This document shows, piece by piece, positions 54,699-63,668 of a stretch of DNA of 64,000 nt. The translations under genes were made by a program, and so were the position numbers. The notes under the pieces are model-generated. The model ran no database searches and had not been told where the DNA came from. It worked only from the letters and a program-made list of their open reading frames with translations. Position 1 is the stretch's first letter; every line of letters starts with the position of its first letter. Source of the DNA: Halomonas sp. H10-9-1 (lineage in GTDB: Bacteria; Pseudomonadota; Gammaproteobacteria; Pseudomonadales; Halomonadaceae). The stretch spans positions 2,790,001-2,854,000 of the forward strand of contig NZ_JAMSHO010000001.1 of NCBI RefSeq assembly GCF_040147005.1, read 5' to 3'.

Positions 54699-55913
54699 TC
54701 AGCCTGGCAAGCCATCGGGTCGCGCCGTCACCAGGTAACGGGCATAGCCGAGGAGGTAGAGCCAGTAGGCGGCAAGCCACAATATCGCCGGCGCCAACAT
54801 GCCCAGCAGCAGGTAGTGCTGGGGCCAGGCCAGCGGCGCGCCCACCCGCAGCGCACCACCCAGCGCCAGACACCCCAGCGCCGGCCAGATGACCCATGGC
54901 AAGACCAAGGGGCGGCCGGTATGACGCAGGCCGGCTATGCAGAAGACGGCAAGGATGGCGGTGCCGATGGCACCCATCGAGAGCGCATGGCGTCCCGCAT
55001 AGGCGGGCCAGCTCTCCAGCAGCGCGGCCAGCCCCACCAGGACCAGCCCCACCGTCAGCCAGACGTAGGCCAGGGTCAGCAGCAGCAGGTAGAGCCGACC
55101 CATGGCGCGGCCCCAGGGCCACTCGGAGAGTCGATCGGCCTGGGCGGCCGCAGCAGCCAGAGCGACCCAACCGGTCACCGGGTGCCCCGCGGCCAGCAGG
55201 TCCGCCACCACGTACAGGCAGAGCACCGCCACGGCCAGGTGTTCCCGGGCCGGCGTCAGTCGCGGCGGCCCCGTCCGGCCGCTCTCCCTCAGCGCGGCCA
55301 TGGCCACGACGCGCACGATGCGCGTAGCGGTTACCGCGATCATCACCAGCAATAGGTTGGCCGCCAGATTAAGCATCTCCAGCATACCCAACCGGCCGGG
55401 CATCCAGCCCAACCAGGCCAGATAGAAGGCCAGCTGAGAGAGTCCATAGAGCAGCAGCAGTCCCCCCAGGCTCAGATGCCGCCGCCCCTCCCCGCCCAGC
55501 AGGGCCGGCAACGCCCAGGCCAGAAGCGCTGCCACGAAGGCCAGGTTGACCCCCGCCACCACCAGCACCGGCAGACTCCCGGAGAGCCATGCCGTCACAC
55601 GACCCGCCAGCCACAGCGCCACCAGCCCGGCCAGCCGCCTGCCGGAGATCGGCGCCACGCCCGCCCAGGAGGGCACGGCGGTGAGCAGGAAGCCGGCAAG
55701 GGCCGCCAGAACGAAGCCGAACAGCATCTCGTGGCCGTGCCAGGCCAGCAGTGGCATGCCCATGGGCAGGGAGATACGGTGAAGCATCCCACCCACCCAG
55801 GGCAGCAGCGCCAGCGGCGCATAGGCGGCTGCCAGCAGGAAGAAGGGGCGAAAGGCGTAGGCGAGGATCGTCCAGGGTCGCCCCCGGGCGGACTCGCTGA
55901 GTGCAAGCGACAT
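54699..55913 (-). CDS. nnrS: NnrS family haem/copper membrane protein
   Basis: 404-residue protein with about twelve transmembrane segments. The opening AYAFRPFFLLAAAYAPLALLPWVGG followed by WHGHEMLFGFVLAALAGFLLTAVPSW near residues 44-69 is the NnrS signature, with histidines that may ligate haem or copper. NnrS proteins lessen nitrosative stress and are usually under NO-responsive FNR/NnrR control. It is the last gene of an ABC operon whose promoter carries such a box. The gap to the binding-protein gene is 11 bases. Confidence 0.9.
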   Translation of the reverse strand: MSLALSESARGRPWTILAYAFRPFFLLAAAYAPLALLPWVGGMLHRISLPMGMPLLAWHGHEMLFGFVLAALAGFLLTAVPSWAGVAPISGRRLAGLVALWLAGRVTAWLSGSLPVLVVAGVNLAFVAALLAWALPALLGGEGRRHLSLGGLLLLYGLSQLAFYLAWLGWMPGRLGMLEMLNLAANLLLVMIAVTATRIVRVVAMAALRESGRTGPPRLTPAREHLAVAVLCLYVVADLLAAGHPVTGWVALAAAAAQADRLSEWPWGRAMGRLYLLLLTLAYVWLTVGLVLVGLAALLESWPAYAGRHALSMGAIGTAILAVFCIAGLRHTGRPLVLPWVIWPALGCLALGGALRVGAPLAWPQHYLLLGMLAPAILWLAAYWLYLLGYARYLVTARPDGLPG

Positions 55914-55924
55914 GGCAGGCGTCC

Positions 55925-56929
55925 TCAGGAAGTCAGATCGAGATAGAAGCCGGCATCGGGCAGGCCGCCGCCGATGAAGCCCGGAGAGAGTTCGGCCAGG
56001 GCACCAAGGAAGCGCTCCAGGTCGGAGCGTGCCGCGGGGGCCTCACGCATCTTAAGCCGCGTACGGCGCACCGCCGCCTCCACCACCTCGGCGGAGAGCG
56101 GCGAGTGTACCGCGCCCAACCGTCCCGCCTCTGCGGGGTTGGCCAGGGTCCACGTCACCGCCTCGGCCACCGCCGCCTGGACGGCACGCACGCCCTCCGG
56201 ATGCGCCTCAAGCAGCTCTCGCCGGCAGATGATACCGGCCTGGGGCAGCGCCGGCGGCTCACCGGTGAGCCTGGCCCACTCCTCCTGGAGGTCGAGTTCC
56301 AGGGGCGACAGGCCGAGTCCCACCGCCTGCAGACGAGTGGAGGAGCGCATCGGCTCCGGCAGCACGACCACCTCGAGGCGGCGAGCGAGAAACATCTGCA
56401 CGGTCTCGAAGGGGCTGGCCTGGTAGGTAATCCGAAGATCCTTCCCTATCTCCATGCCCCGTCGACCCAGCAGGTAGCGCAGCACCAGGTCGGGCATGTC
56501 GCCACGCCAGGGCACACCGATGTGGCGGCCGGCGAGATCCTCGATACCCGCCAGGGGGCCCCGCTCGGCCAGCACGCCGAGGGTGCCCCAGACGTTGACA
56601 TTGAGCAGCCCCACCTCGACGCCGCGGTTGTAGAGGTTGGCCGCCACGTTGGTGGGCGTGGCGGTGAGCTGAACCTCTCCGCCGGCCACCCAGGCCCGCA
56701 GCTGGTCGGGGTCACGCCAGGCGCGCAGCTCCGTCTCGCCGAACCACTCGGCCAGTCCCTGATGCTGCAGGGCCCGGGCCAGGATCACCTGGGGCAGGCC
56801 GTAGGGCGTGGCGGCTCGCAGGGGCGTCCCGGCGGCCAGACCGCTCACGGGCAGAGCCGCCAGCGTGGTGATGCCTGCGGCCAGCTTCAGCAGCCGCCGA
56901 CGCTCGGGATCGATCATGGACGCTTTCAT
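55925..56929 (-). CDS. ABC transporter substrate-binding protein (NMT1/SsuA-like)
   Basis: 334-residue receptor of the nitrate/sulfonate/NMT1-THI5 fold. The N-terminus DPERRRLLKLAAGITTLAALPVSGLAA looks like a twin-arginine signal, implying export of a folded or cofactor-bearing protein. Core features are PYGLPQVILARALQHQGL near residue 42, GRHIGVPWRGDMPDLVLRYLL near 133-153 and LPEPMRSS near 187. No ligand can be assigned. It overlaps the ATPase stop by four bases (ATGA). Confidence 0.85.
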   Translation of the reverse strand: MKASMIDPERRRLLKLAAGITTLAALPVSGLAAGTPLRAATPYGLPQVILARALQHQGLAEWFGETELRAWRDPDQLRAWVAGGEVQLTATPTNVAANLYNRGVEVGLLNVNVWGTLGVLAERGPLAGIEDLAGRHIGVPWRGDMPDLVLRYLLGRRGMEIGKDLRITYQASPFETVQMFLARRLEVVVLPEPMRSSTRLQAVGLGLSPLELDLQEEWARLTGEPPALPQAGIICRRELLEAHPEGVRAVQAAVAEAVTWTLANPAEAGRLGAVHSPLSAEVVEAAVRRTRLKMREAPAARSDLERFLGALAELSPGFIGGGLPDAGFYLDLTS

Positions 56930-57672
56930 GACGCCACCGCCTCCTCTTCTTGACGGAACAGAAAGCTGCGGGCCACCGCGGGGTGGCGCAGCAGGGAACC
57001 CGCCGCCTCGTAGAGGAAGGCGGTATCACGCTCGGCGAAGGGCCGCTCGATGCGTTCTTCATGGACGATGCACGCCGGCGACGGTGACAGCACCACCACC
57101 CGGTGACCCAGGCGCAAGGCTTCGGTCAGATCGTGGGTCACCAGCAGTGAAGCGATGCCCCGGCGCGACAGCAGATCGATCAACAGCGCCTGGGCCTCGC
57201 TGCGTAGCCCCACATCCAGGGCGCTGAAGGGCTCGTCAAGCAGCAGCAGGTCGGCGTCCACCGCCAGGGCCCGAGCCAGGGCCACCCGCTGCTGCATGCC
57301 GCCGGAGAGCTCGTGGGGGAAGTGGTCGAGCCGTTCGCCCAGCCCCAGCTCCTCGGCCAGGGCGCGGGCCCGGGTCAGCCGCTCGGCCCGGGGCACACCC
57401 ATCGCCTTGAGGCCCAGGGCGATGTTGTCGAGCAGCCGCCGCCAGGGGAGCAGACGCCCCTCCTGAAAGACCATGGTGCTGCGGCGAAAGCCATCCAGGA
57501 CGCGCCCCTCGCCGGGGGGCATCAGTCCCGCCGCCAGGCGCAGCAGGGTGGTCTTGCCGCAGCCGGAGGGACCCACCAGGCAGACCGACTCGCCGGGCGC
57601 TACCTCGAGGTCGATGCCACCGATGATCCGCGACATGCCCAGCACATGGCCCACACGCTCGAGTTTCAGCAT
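56926..57672 (-). CDS. ABC transporter ATP-binding protein (NrtD/SsuB-type)
   Basis: 248-residue ATPase with Walker A GPSGCGKTT near residue 34, signature LSGGMQQRVALARAL near 123-137, and Walker B LLLLDEPFSALD. This is the branch paired with nitrate/sulfonate/taurine-type permeases. It is one base after the permease stop and overlaps the receptor gene start, so the three are tightly coupled. Confidence 0.92.
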   Translation of the reverse strand: MLKLERVGHVLGMSRIIGGIDLEVAPGESVCLVGPSGCGKTTLLRLAAGLMPPGEGRVLDGFRRSTMVFQEGRLLPWRRLLDNIALGLKAMGVPRAERLTRARALAEELGLGERLDHFPHELSGGMQQRVALARALAVDADLLLLDEPFSALDVGLRSEAQALLIDLLSRRGIASLLVTHDLTEALRLGHRVVVLSPSPACIVHEERIERPFAERDTAFLYEAAGSLLRHPAVARSFLFRQEEEAVAS

Positions 57673-57673
57673 C

Positions 57674-58468
57674 TCAGAGACCTCCTAGCCCGGCTTGCCG
57701 CCAGGGCTCCATGCGGCGCTGCAGCGGGCGAAGCAGGCCGTGCTCGGCGGCCAGCAGCAGCACCACCACCAGCACGATCCAGGCCATGGCGCCCGCGGTA
57801 TCCAGGTTGACCCGCGCCATGGCCAGCCCCGCCCCGATGCCATCCTCCGTGGCAAACAGCTCGGCCATTACCGCCACCTTCCAGGCCACCCCCAGGGCGG
57901 TCACCAGGGCGGGAAAGACGTAGGAGACGATATGCGGCAGGGTGATATCGATGAGGCGCATCAGCGGCGGCAGTCTGAAGACGTCGGCCATCTCCTGCAG
58001 GCGCCGGTCGAGGGTCAGGGCGCCCATCTGGGCACCGGCAAAGGTCACCGGCAGCGTCGTCGCCATCACCGTATAGACCGCCGCCATCGAGCCGCTGCCG
58101 AACCAGAGAATGGCCAACACGATCCAGGCGATGGGAGGAATGCCCAACAGCACCGTGGAGACCGGCTCCAGGGCACGTCCCAGAGTACGCGATGTGCCCG
58201 CCAGCACGCCCAGGGCGGTACCCGCAAGCCCGGCCAGGGCAAAGCCCAGCATGGCCCGCCAGGTGGTGGCCCAGATAGCCTCCGCGGCCTCCCCCGCCTG
58301 CCACAGCCTCGCCAGGGCCGCCAGCGCATCCCGTGGCCCGGGCAGCAGGAAGCTGCCGTAGGCCAGGCTGCCCCACTCCCACAGCGCCACGAACAGCAGC
58401 ACCCCGGTCAGGCTCCCGCCCCAGCCGAGCAGGGTCGCCACGCCCCTTGATGGCAGCGAACCTTTCAT
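57674..58468 (-). CDS. ABC transporter permease (NrtB/SsuC-type)
   Basis: 264-residue permease with six hydrophobic segments and the EAA-loop ADVFRLPPLMRLIDITLPHIVSYVFPALVTALGVAWKVAVMAEL near residues 166-209. The frame is open to 58492, but gaGGGTGGgctc before the ATG at 58468 supports the shorter form. First gene of the ABC-nnrS operon; an FNR-family box is centred 69 bases upstream. Confidence 0.88.
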   Translation of the reverse strand: MKGSLPSRGVATLLGWGGSLTGVLLFVALWEWGSLAYGSFLLPGPRDALAALARLWQAGEAAEAIWATTWRAMLGFALAGLAGTALGVLAGTSRTLGRALEPVSTVLLGIPPIAWIVLAILWFGSGSMAAVYTVMATTLPVTFAGAQMGALTLDRRLQEMADVFRLPPLMRLIDITLPHIVSYVFPALVTALGVAWKVAVMAELFATEDGIGAGLAMARVNLDTAGAMAWIVLVVVLLLAAEHGLLRPLQRRMEPWRQAGLGGL

Positions 58469-58530
58469 GAGCCCACCCTCGCTTGCAAACAAGAATGATT
58501 CGATTTTGATTTATCTGGCGGCAACGAACG

Positions 58531-58544
58531 TTGACACCCGTCAA
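58531..58544. promoter_or_regulatory. FNR/DNR-type box for the ABC-nnrS operon
   Basis: TTGAC-ACCC-GTCAA is a perfect palindrome, one base per arm away from the FNR consensus TTGAT-N4-ATCAA and close to Dnr/NnrR sites. Counting 41.5 bases from its centre towards the minus-strand operon puts a start near 58496, with CAAAAT (minus strand, 58508-58503) exactly at -12 to -7, matching four of six -10 positions. That is class-II activator spacing. The divergent TonB-receptor gene is 120 bases away. Confidence 0.65.
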
Positions 58545-58616
58545 CCGAATCACCGATGGCGTCCCTCGCTTCACTCGCCCGGCCATAAGCAAGATGTGAC
58601 CTGAGTCAAAATGCGA

Positions 58617-58629
58617 ATCTTAATAAGAT
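58617..58629 (+). promoter_or_regulatory. AT-rich palindrome before the TonB-receptor gene
   Basis: ATCTT-AAT-AAGAT is a perfect inverted repeat 35 bases before the receptor start, in a stretch (aatgcgaatcttaataagatgcattatg) resembling metal-regulator (Fur/Zur-type) operators. It could also overlap the receptor's core promoter. Confidence 0.4.
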
Positions 58630-58664
58630 GCATTATGTTCTCATCTTTATCGAGGAGACTCCCG

Positions 58665-60752
58665 ATGTCACTGCACACCCGCCTTCACCATCTCACTCCC
58701 CTTGCGCTGGCTGTGGCCACTGCTGCCGGCGTCAGCCTCACCGCCTCGGCCCAGGAGGACCCCGCTACCCTCTCCACCCTGACCGTGACCGCCAAGGGCT
58801 ACGAGGCCGATACCCTGGATACCCCCAGTGCCACCCTCACCCTGGACGCCAACGAGGCCTCCACCACCGAAAGCGTCGGCAGTCTCTTCCGCGGCCAGCC
58901 GGGCACGGCGGTACAGAGCGACGGCGCCTGGGGACAGAACCCGGTGCTGCGGGGGCTCCAGAAGGAGAGCATCGTGCTGCAGGTCGACGGGGTGCGCCTC
59001 AACTCGGCCCAGCCCCAGGGCGCCCTGGCCTCCTTCGCCAGTCTGGGGCTTCTGGAGAGCATCGAGGTGGTCAAGGGGCCCGGCTCCGTGCTGCACGGCT
59101 CGGGCGCCTTGGGCGGGGCTGTCAACCTGCGCACCCCCGACGCCACCTTCACCGATACCGCCACTCTCCAGGGGCGGGCATCGGCAAGTGCGGGTAGCGT
59201 GGACAAGAGCCTCGGCGGCGGCGCCATCCTGCAGGCCGCCAACCCCGACCATGCCCTGGTGCTGGGCGCCACCGGGCGTGATGTGGGGGACTACGACACG
59301 CCCGAAGGGCGAGTCGAGAACAGCGGCTTCGAGTCGGGCGCCTTGCTTGCCAAGTACGCCTTCCGACTGGCCGACGGCCACCGTCTGCAGCTCAATCTGC
59401 AGTATCAGGAGGATCGCGACGTCTGGTATCCCGGCTCGGCCAAGCGGGCCCCGAGCCCGGCACTCGGCACCCTGACCATTCACTCGCCGCGCCAGGAGCG
59501 GGAACTCTATGAGCTGAGCTACGAGGGCGAGATCGGCCCCGGCACCCTGGAGACCAGCCTCTACCGCCAGGAGGTGTTCCGCCAGATTCGCGGCTACTCG
59601 AGCGGCCTGGACCGCAATCAGGTGCGCAACGACGTCACCTTTATCACCGACGGCGGGCGCGCCCAGTACCGTCTGCCGCTGGGCGAACGCCACCTGCTGA
59701 CTCTGGGGGCCGAGGCCTGGGAGATGACCGGCGACCCGCAACGCTTCCGCTTCCAGGGGCCGAGCGATGTCGAGGTCGCCAGCTCACCCTTCCGCAACGG
59801 CAGCGTCGAGAGTCGCGGCCTCTTCGTGCAGGACGAGGTAATGTTCGACGACTGGACCCTGATGCTCGGCGCCCGCCACGACAGCGTGACCGGGGATGCC
59901 GATATCAAGGGGAGCGGGGCGAACGCCACCACCGAGGGACTCAGGAACTCCAGCGACACCCTCTCCTGGTCCATCGGCGCCATCTACAACGCCGCGCCGC
60001 TGCTCAACCCCTATCTGAGCCTGGGCTCAGCCTACCGAGCACCGGACATGCGCGAGCGCTTCGAGGATGCCGAACGCGGCGACGGCTTCTTCCATCTGGG
60101 CAACCCCCGGCTCGACCCGGAGCAGTCCACCAGCCTGGAACTGGGCCTGAAGGGGCGCAGCGAGCGCGGCGAGTACCAGCTGGCCCTCTTCCATACTCGC
60201 ATCGATGACTATATCGCCGGGCGCATCACCGGCATGACCAACCCGCAGGGCACGCCGATCAAGCGTACCGAGAACCTGGAGCGGGTGGAGATTCAGGGGG
60301 TAGAGGCTGGCTTTGCCATGCCGCTGCAGGGCAACCTGGCGGGGGGCGACTGGCGGCTGACCGGCAGCCTCACCTGGCTGCGCGGCACCAACAAGCAGGA
60401 TGACGAGCCGCTCTACCAGATGCCCGCCCCGGAGGCGACCCTGGGCATCGGCCAGCGCCCCGAGCAGGGCTTCCACTGGCACGCCCAGGTGCGTGGCGTG
60501 GCCAGGCAGGATCGCACCGCAGACAGGTTCTCGAACGACACCGAGCAGGCAACCCCGGGTTATGCCACCGCCGATCTTGCCTTGGGTTGGAACTTCGGCC
60601 CGGCGGGGGGCTTTACCGCCCTGGAGGCGGGGCTCGAGCTCACCAACCTGTTCGATCGAGGCTATCGAGAGCACCTTACCGACCAGCCCGCAGACGACGA
60701 CCTGCTGGCGCCCGGTCGCGGCGCACTGCTCAGCCTGCGCGGGCGCTTCTGA
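58665..60752 (+). CDS. TonB-dependent outer-membrane receptor
   Basis: 695-residue receptor: signal peptide (PLALAVATAAGVSLTASA), a TonB box-like STLTVTAKG near residue 36, and plug domain motifs NPVLRGLQKESIVLQVDGVRLNS (about 92-114) and LESIEVVKGPGSVLHGSGALGGAVNL (about 129-154). A 22-strand barrel follows, with ELTNLFDRGYREHL near 661 and the terminal LLSLRGRF. The plug resembles haem and metal receptors, but the ligand is not determinable. GAGGAG precedes the ATG at 58665. Divergence from the ABC-nnrS operon suggests that both belong to one uptake route. Confidence 0.88.
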   Translation: MSLHTRLHHLTPLALAVATAAGVSLTASAQEDPATLSTLTVTAKGYEADTLDTPSATLTLDANEASTTESVGSLFRGQPGTAVQSDGAWGQNPVLRGLQKESIVLQVDGVRLNSAQPQGALASFASLGLLESIEVVKGPGSVLHGSGALGGAVNLRTPDATFTDTATLQGRASASAGSVDKSLGGGAILQAANPDHALVLGATGRDVGDYDTPEGRVENSGFESGALLAKYAFRLADGHRLQLNLQYQEDRDVWYPGSAKRAPSPALGTLTIHSPRQERELYELSYEGEIGPGTLETSLYRQEVFRQIRGYSSGLDRNQVRNDVTFITDGGRAQYRLPLGERHLLTLGAEAWEMTGDPQRFRFQGPSDVEVASSPFRNGSVESRGLFVQDEVMFDDWTLMLGARHDSVTGDADIKGSGANATTEGLRNSSDTLSWSIGAIYNAAPLLNPYLSLGSAYRAPDMRERFEDAERGDGFFHLGNPRLDPEQSTSLELGLKGRSERGEYQLALFHTRIDDYIAGRITGMTNPQGTPIKRTENLERVEIQGVEAGFAMPLQGNLAGGDWRLTGSLTWLRGTNKQDDEPLYQMPAPEATLGIGQRPEQGFHWHAQVRGVARQDRTADRFSNDTEQATPGYATADLALGWNFGPAGGFTALEAGLELTNLFDRGYREHLTDQPADDDLLAPGRGALLSLRGRF

Positions 60753-60784
60753 GGTAACCTCGGTCCAGAGGGGCCCGGCTGCCC

Positions 60785-61981
60785 TCAGGCGTCTGCCATC
60801 GCCTTGACCTGCCCGACGATATGGGCGCCGATGGGAAGTGCGGAGGTCGCCGCCGGTGACGGCGCGTTGCCCACGTTGACGGTACGGCGCGTATTGACGA
60901 ACAGGAAGTCGTCCACCAGCCGACCGTCGCGGGAGACCGCCTGGGCGCGCACCCCCGCCGGATAGGGCTCGAGGTCTTCCAGGGTCAGGCAGGGACAGTA
61001 CTTGCGTACCAGCTCCAGATAGCCGCGCCTGTGCAGAGAGTTCTTCATTTCGGTGAGACCCGGACGCAGGTTGCGGCCCAGCACCCTGAGGATGCCGGGG
61101 TTGGTGAACATCCGCGCCATGTCCGCGAGCGACACGTCGCGACGACGGTAGCCCTCGCGCTTGAAGGCCAGTACCGCGTTGGGGCCCACGGTGACCGAGC
61201 CATCGATCATCCGCGTCAGGTGTACGCCCAGAAACGGCATGGCGGGGTCGGGAATTGGGTAGATTAGATGATTGACGATGGCATTGTGCTTCGCCGGCAG
61301 TTGGTAGTACTCGCCGCGGAAGGGGCAGATGGTGAAGCCCGGATCGTGGCCCAGCATGCGCACCACCCGGTCGGCCATCAGTCCCGAGCAGCTCACCAGG
61401 TAGCGCCCGGTGAATTCGCCCGCGCCGGTGGTCACCACCACCTCCTGGCGGCGCTCCTCGAGGGCGGTGACTTCGGCGCCGTAGCGGATCTCGCCACCCA
61501 AGCGCTCGAACTCGGCGGCCATGGCGCGGGTCACCTCGGCATAGTCGACGATGCCGCTGGAAGGCACGAAGATGCCGCCCAGCCCGGTGATATTGGGCTC
61601 GCGCTCGGCCAGCTCTCCCGCGGAGAGCCACTCGCGCGTGAGGCCGTTGGCGGCGGTGCGCTCCCATAGCACCGCCATGCGCTGCATCTCGAGCTCACTG
61701 GTCGCCACCAGCAGCTTGCCGCAGGTGTCGTAGGCAACCCCCTGCTCGTCGCAGAACGCCTTGGTGGCCCGATTGCCCTCCAGGCAGAAGCGCGCCTTGA
61801 GGCTGCCCGGGGTGTAGTAGACCCCGGCATGGATCACCCCGCTGTTGTGGCCGGTCTGGTGGCGGGCCGGGCCGGCCTCCTTCTCCAGCAGCAGCATCCT
61901 GCTGTCGGGGTAGGCCTGCTTGAGCTGCATGGCGGTGGACATGCCCAGGATGCCGCCACCGATGATGATGAAATCGTGCAT
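60785..61981 (-). CDS. lhgO: L-2-hydroxyglutarate oxidase LhgO
   Basis: 398-residue FAD-dependent oxidoreductase of the DAO family. FIIIGGGILGMSTAMQLKQAYPDSRMLLLEKE near residues 4-35 binds FAD, and GHNSGVIHAGVYYTPGSLKARFCLEGN near 42-68 is the LhgO signature. It oxidises L-2-hydroxyglutarate to 2-oxoglutarate, passing electrons to the membrane quinone pool. The frame is open to 62092, but the ATG at 61981 starts the FAD strand; its SD is weak (GTGGAAAA). Divergent from the small XRE gene. Confidence 0.92.
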   Translation of the reverse strand: MHDFIIIGGGILGMSTAMQLKQAYPDSRMLLLEKEAGPARHQTGHNSGVIHAGVYYTPGSLKARFCLEGNRATKAFCDEQGVAYDTCGKLLVATSELEMQRMAVLWERTAANGLTREWLSAGELAEREPNITGLGGIFVPSSGIVDYAEVTRAMAAEFERLGGEIRYGAEVTALEERRQEVVVTTGAGEFTGRYLVSCSGLMADRVVRMLGHDPGFTICPFRGEYYQLPAKHNAIVNHLIYPIPDPAMPFLGVHLTRMIDGSVTVGPNAVLAFKREGYRRRDVSLADMARMFTNPGILRVLGRNLRPGLTEMKNSLHRRGYLELVRKYCPCLTLEDLEPYPAGVRAQAVSRDGRLVDDFLFVNTRRTVNVGNAPSPAATSALPIGAHIVGQVKAMADA

Positions 61982-62109
61982 AGTGTTTTCCACGGAGAAG
62001 GTCACGAGCGAGGCAATCACAGTGCCACGAAAGCAGCATGCAATCGACACTGGCAAAAACACCGAAGAGCCCCCATAGTGTGCTTGTCGCAACCGCCAAC
62101 TGGAGCATC

Positions 62110-62388
62110 ATGAGCACGGCACGACAGTCCCGACCCGCGGAACTCCTGGACCCCCCGCGAAGCAGCCCTGACCTCGACGTCAGGGACTTGGAACAACGTA
62201 CACGCCTCATGCGCATCGTGACCCGGCTGATCGCCGTGTCAGACCTCGGCAGCCGCGAGATCGCTCGCCGTGCCGGGCTGCCGATGCAGAAGATCAGCGA
62301 CCTCCTCGCGGGGAAGCTGGAGCACCTCTCCATCGATGAGCTACGCCTCGTGCATCGCACCATCGAGCAGCAGGGGGCCACCCACTAG
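62110..62388 (+). CDS. XRE-family helix-turn-helix protein (HigA2/HTH_37-like)
   Basis: 92-residue DNA-binding protein. MRIVTRLIAVSDLGSREIARRAGLPMQKISDLLAGKLEHLSIDELRLV (residues about 34-81) is the HTH pattern of HigA2-type antitoxins, including the ISDLL-GK-...-S-D-L signature. No toxin gene lies next to it: upstream is divergent lhgO and downstream an ISL3 transposase. The short SD GGAG precedes the ATG at 62110. It may be an orphan antitoxin or a regulator of lhgO. A terminator follows. Confidence 0.75.
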   Translation: MSTARQSRPAELLDPPRSSPDLDVRDLEQRTRLMRIVTRLIAVSDLGSREIARRAGLPMQKISDLLAGKLEHLSIDELRLVHRTIEQQGATH

Positions 62389-62431
62389 GCCGCCCGACCG
62401 CAGCATCACGCACTGCTCCCCGAACAGCGAA

Positions 62432-62460
62432 CGCCCTGCCCCCACGGCAGGGCGTTTTTT
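62432..62460 (+). terminator. Rho-independent terminator after the XRE gene
   Basis: Nine-base-pair stem CGCCCTGCC / GGCAGGGCG with loop CCCAC and six T residues. It ends five bases before the transposase stop codon. Confidence 0.85.
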
Positions 62461-62465
62461 CTGGT

Positions 62466-63668
62466 TCATCGCATTTTGCCGGGAAACGCGGCACGGATCT
62501 TCAGGAAGAAGTACGCCGTGTCGCGGTACCCGTAGGCCATCCGCTTGATGACCTTGATTCGGTTGTTCATACCTTCCAGCACGCTGGTGTTTAGCCGGTG
62601 GCGAGCACTGGATACGATGCCATCCAAGTAGGGCTCCAGCTTCTTGGTGAAGCGCACCAAGGCGTCGATACCGCTGCTCAACGCCATACCGGCCCACTCT
62701 TGCCAACCGCTGCGTGCCGTCGCCTCGTCCTCGGCAAACCACAGTGTCTTGAGCTGGTCTTTGAGCAGATACACCTTGGTCAGTGAGGCATTGGCGGCCA
62801 GCAGTTCCTCCAGCTTCACCGCTTGCTCAGGCTTGAGGTTGTCTTGATTGCGCAGCAGCAGCCAGCGGCTGCCCTTGATCACCTTGCGGGCCGCCTTGTC
62901 GTCGCGCAGCTGATTGGCCTGATCGACGCGCACCCGGTCCATCACTTCACGCCCGTACTTGGCCACGACATGGAAGCGGTCGTAGACCACCTCGGCGTTA
63001 GGGCACTGGTCCTTCACTTCGAGATCGAAAGACGCGTTCATGTCCATGGCGACGGCCTCGATCTGCTGTCGCGCATCACCCAACCATTCGAAGAACGGGC
63101 GGATCGCCTCCCGGGAGCGACCTTCGCCGATCCACACCACCTGCTGGGTGTCGGCACACGCAATCACCGTGGCGTAGCGGTGCCCCTTGTGGAGGGCGAA
63201 CTCGTCCATCATCAGGCGACGCAGCCGCGTCGGGTCCGGCGCCGGCAGGTCACGCTGTAGGCGCTGCTTATCGATGGCCTTGACGGTATGCCAGTGCAGG
63301 CCGACCAAGTCGGCGACATGCCGGATCGGCAGCAACTCGACCAGACGCTCCACCCACTGGCGCAGCGTGGTGGTCACCGGTGAACGACCCGGCAACCAGT
63401 CAATGCGCTCGCGTGTCGGGCCGCAGACGGGGCAGCGCAGGCGACGTACCGGCACCTCCAGCTCCACCCGGTAGATCAGCAACGGCGCCTCTCGGACGCG
63501 ACGGTGATGCACGTCATGGACGAGAAAGCAGGCATGGTCACAGCCGCTGCAGACTGGCGGGATCAGGTCATCAGGCGCCAACTGGAGCCGTAGTGTTTGC
63601 TCATCCAGGAATTCGTGATGGGCGACGGTGAAACCTTTCCAGAACAGGCAGAGCGGGGTAGCATCCAT
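62466..63668 (-). CDS. ISL3-family transposase
   Basis: Apparently intact 400-residue transposase. The N-terminal zinc-finger region has Cys pairs (VCSGCDHACF near 39-48 and LRCPVCGPTRERIDWLPG near 77-94). The DDE core follows: MMDEFALHKGHRYATV near 153, AMDMNASF near 206, YDRFHVVAKYGREVMDRVR near 229-247, and LEGMNNRIKVIKRMAYGYRDTAYFFLKIRAAFPGK at the end. That arrangement is ISL3. I could not identify terminal inverted repeats, so the element's limits are not given. The SD is weak. Confidence 0.9.
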   Translation of the reverse strand: MDATPLCLFWKGFTVAHHEFLDEQTLRLQLAPDDLIPPVCSGCDHACFLVHDVHHRRVREAPLLIYRVELEVPVRRLRCPVCGPTRERIDWLPGRSPVTTTLRQWVERLVELLPIRHVADLVGLHWHTVKAIDKQRLQRDLPAPDPTRLRRLMMDEFALHKGHRYATVIACADTQQVVWIGEGRSREAIRPFFEWLGDARQQIEAVAMDMNASFDLEVKDQCPNAEVVYDRFHVVAKYGREVMDRVRVDQANQLRDDKAARKVIKGSRWLLLRNQDNLKPEQAVKLEELLAANASLTKVYLLKDQLKTLWFAEDEATARSGWQEWAGMALSSGIDALVRFTKKLEPYLDGIVSSARHRLNTSVLEGMNNRIKVIKRMAYGYRDTAYFFLKIRAAFPGKMR

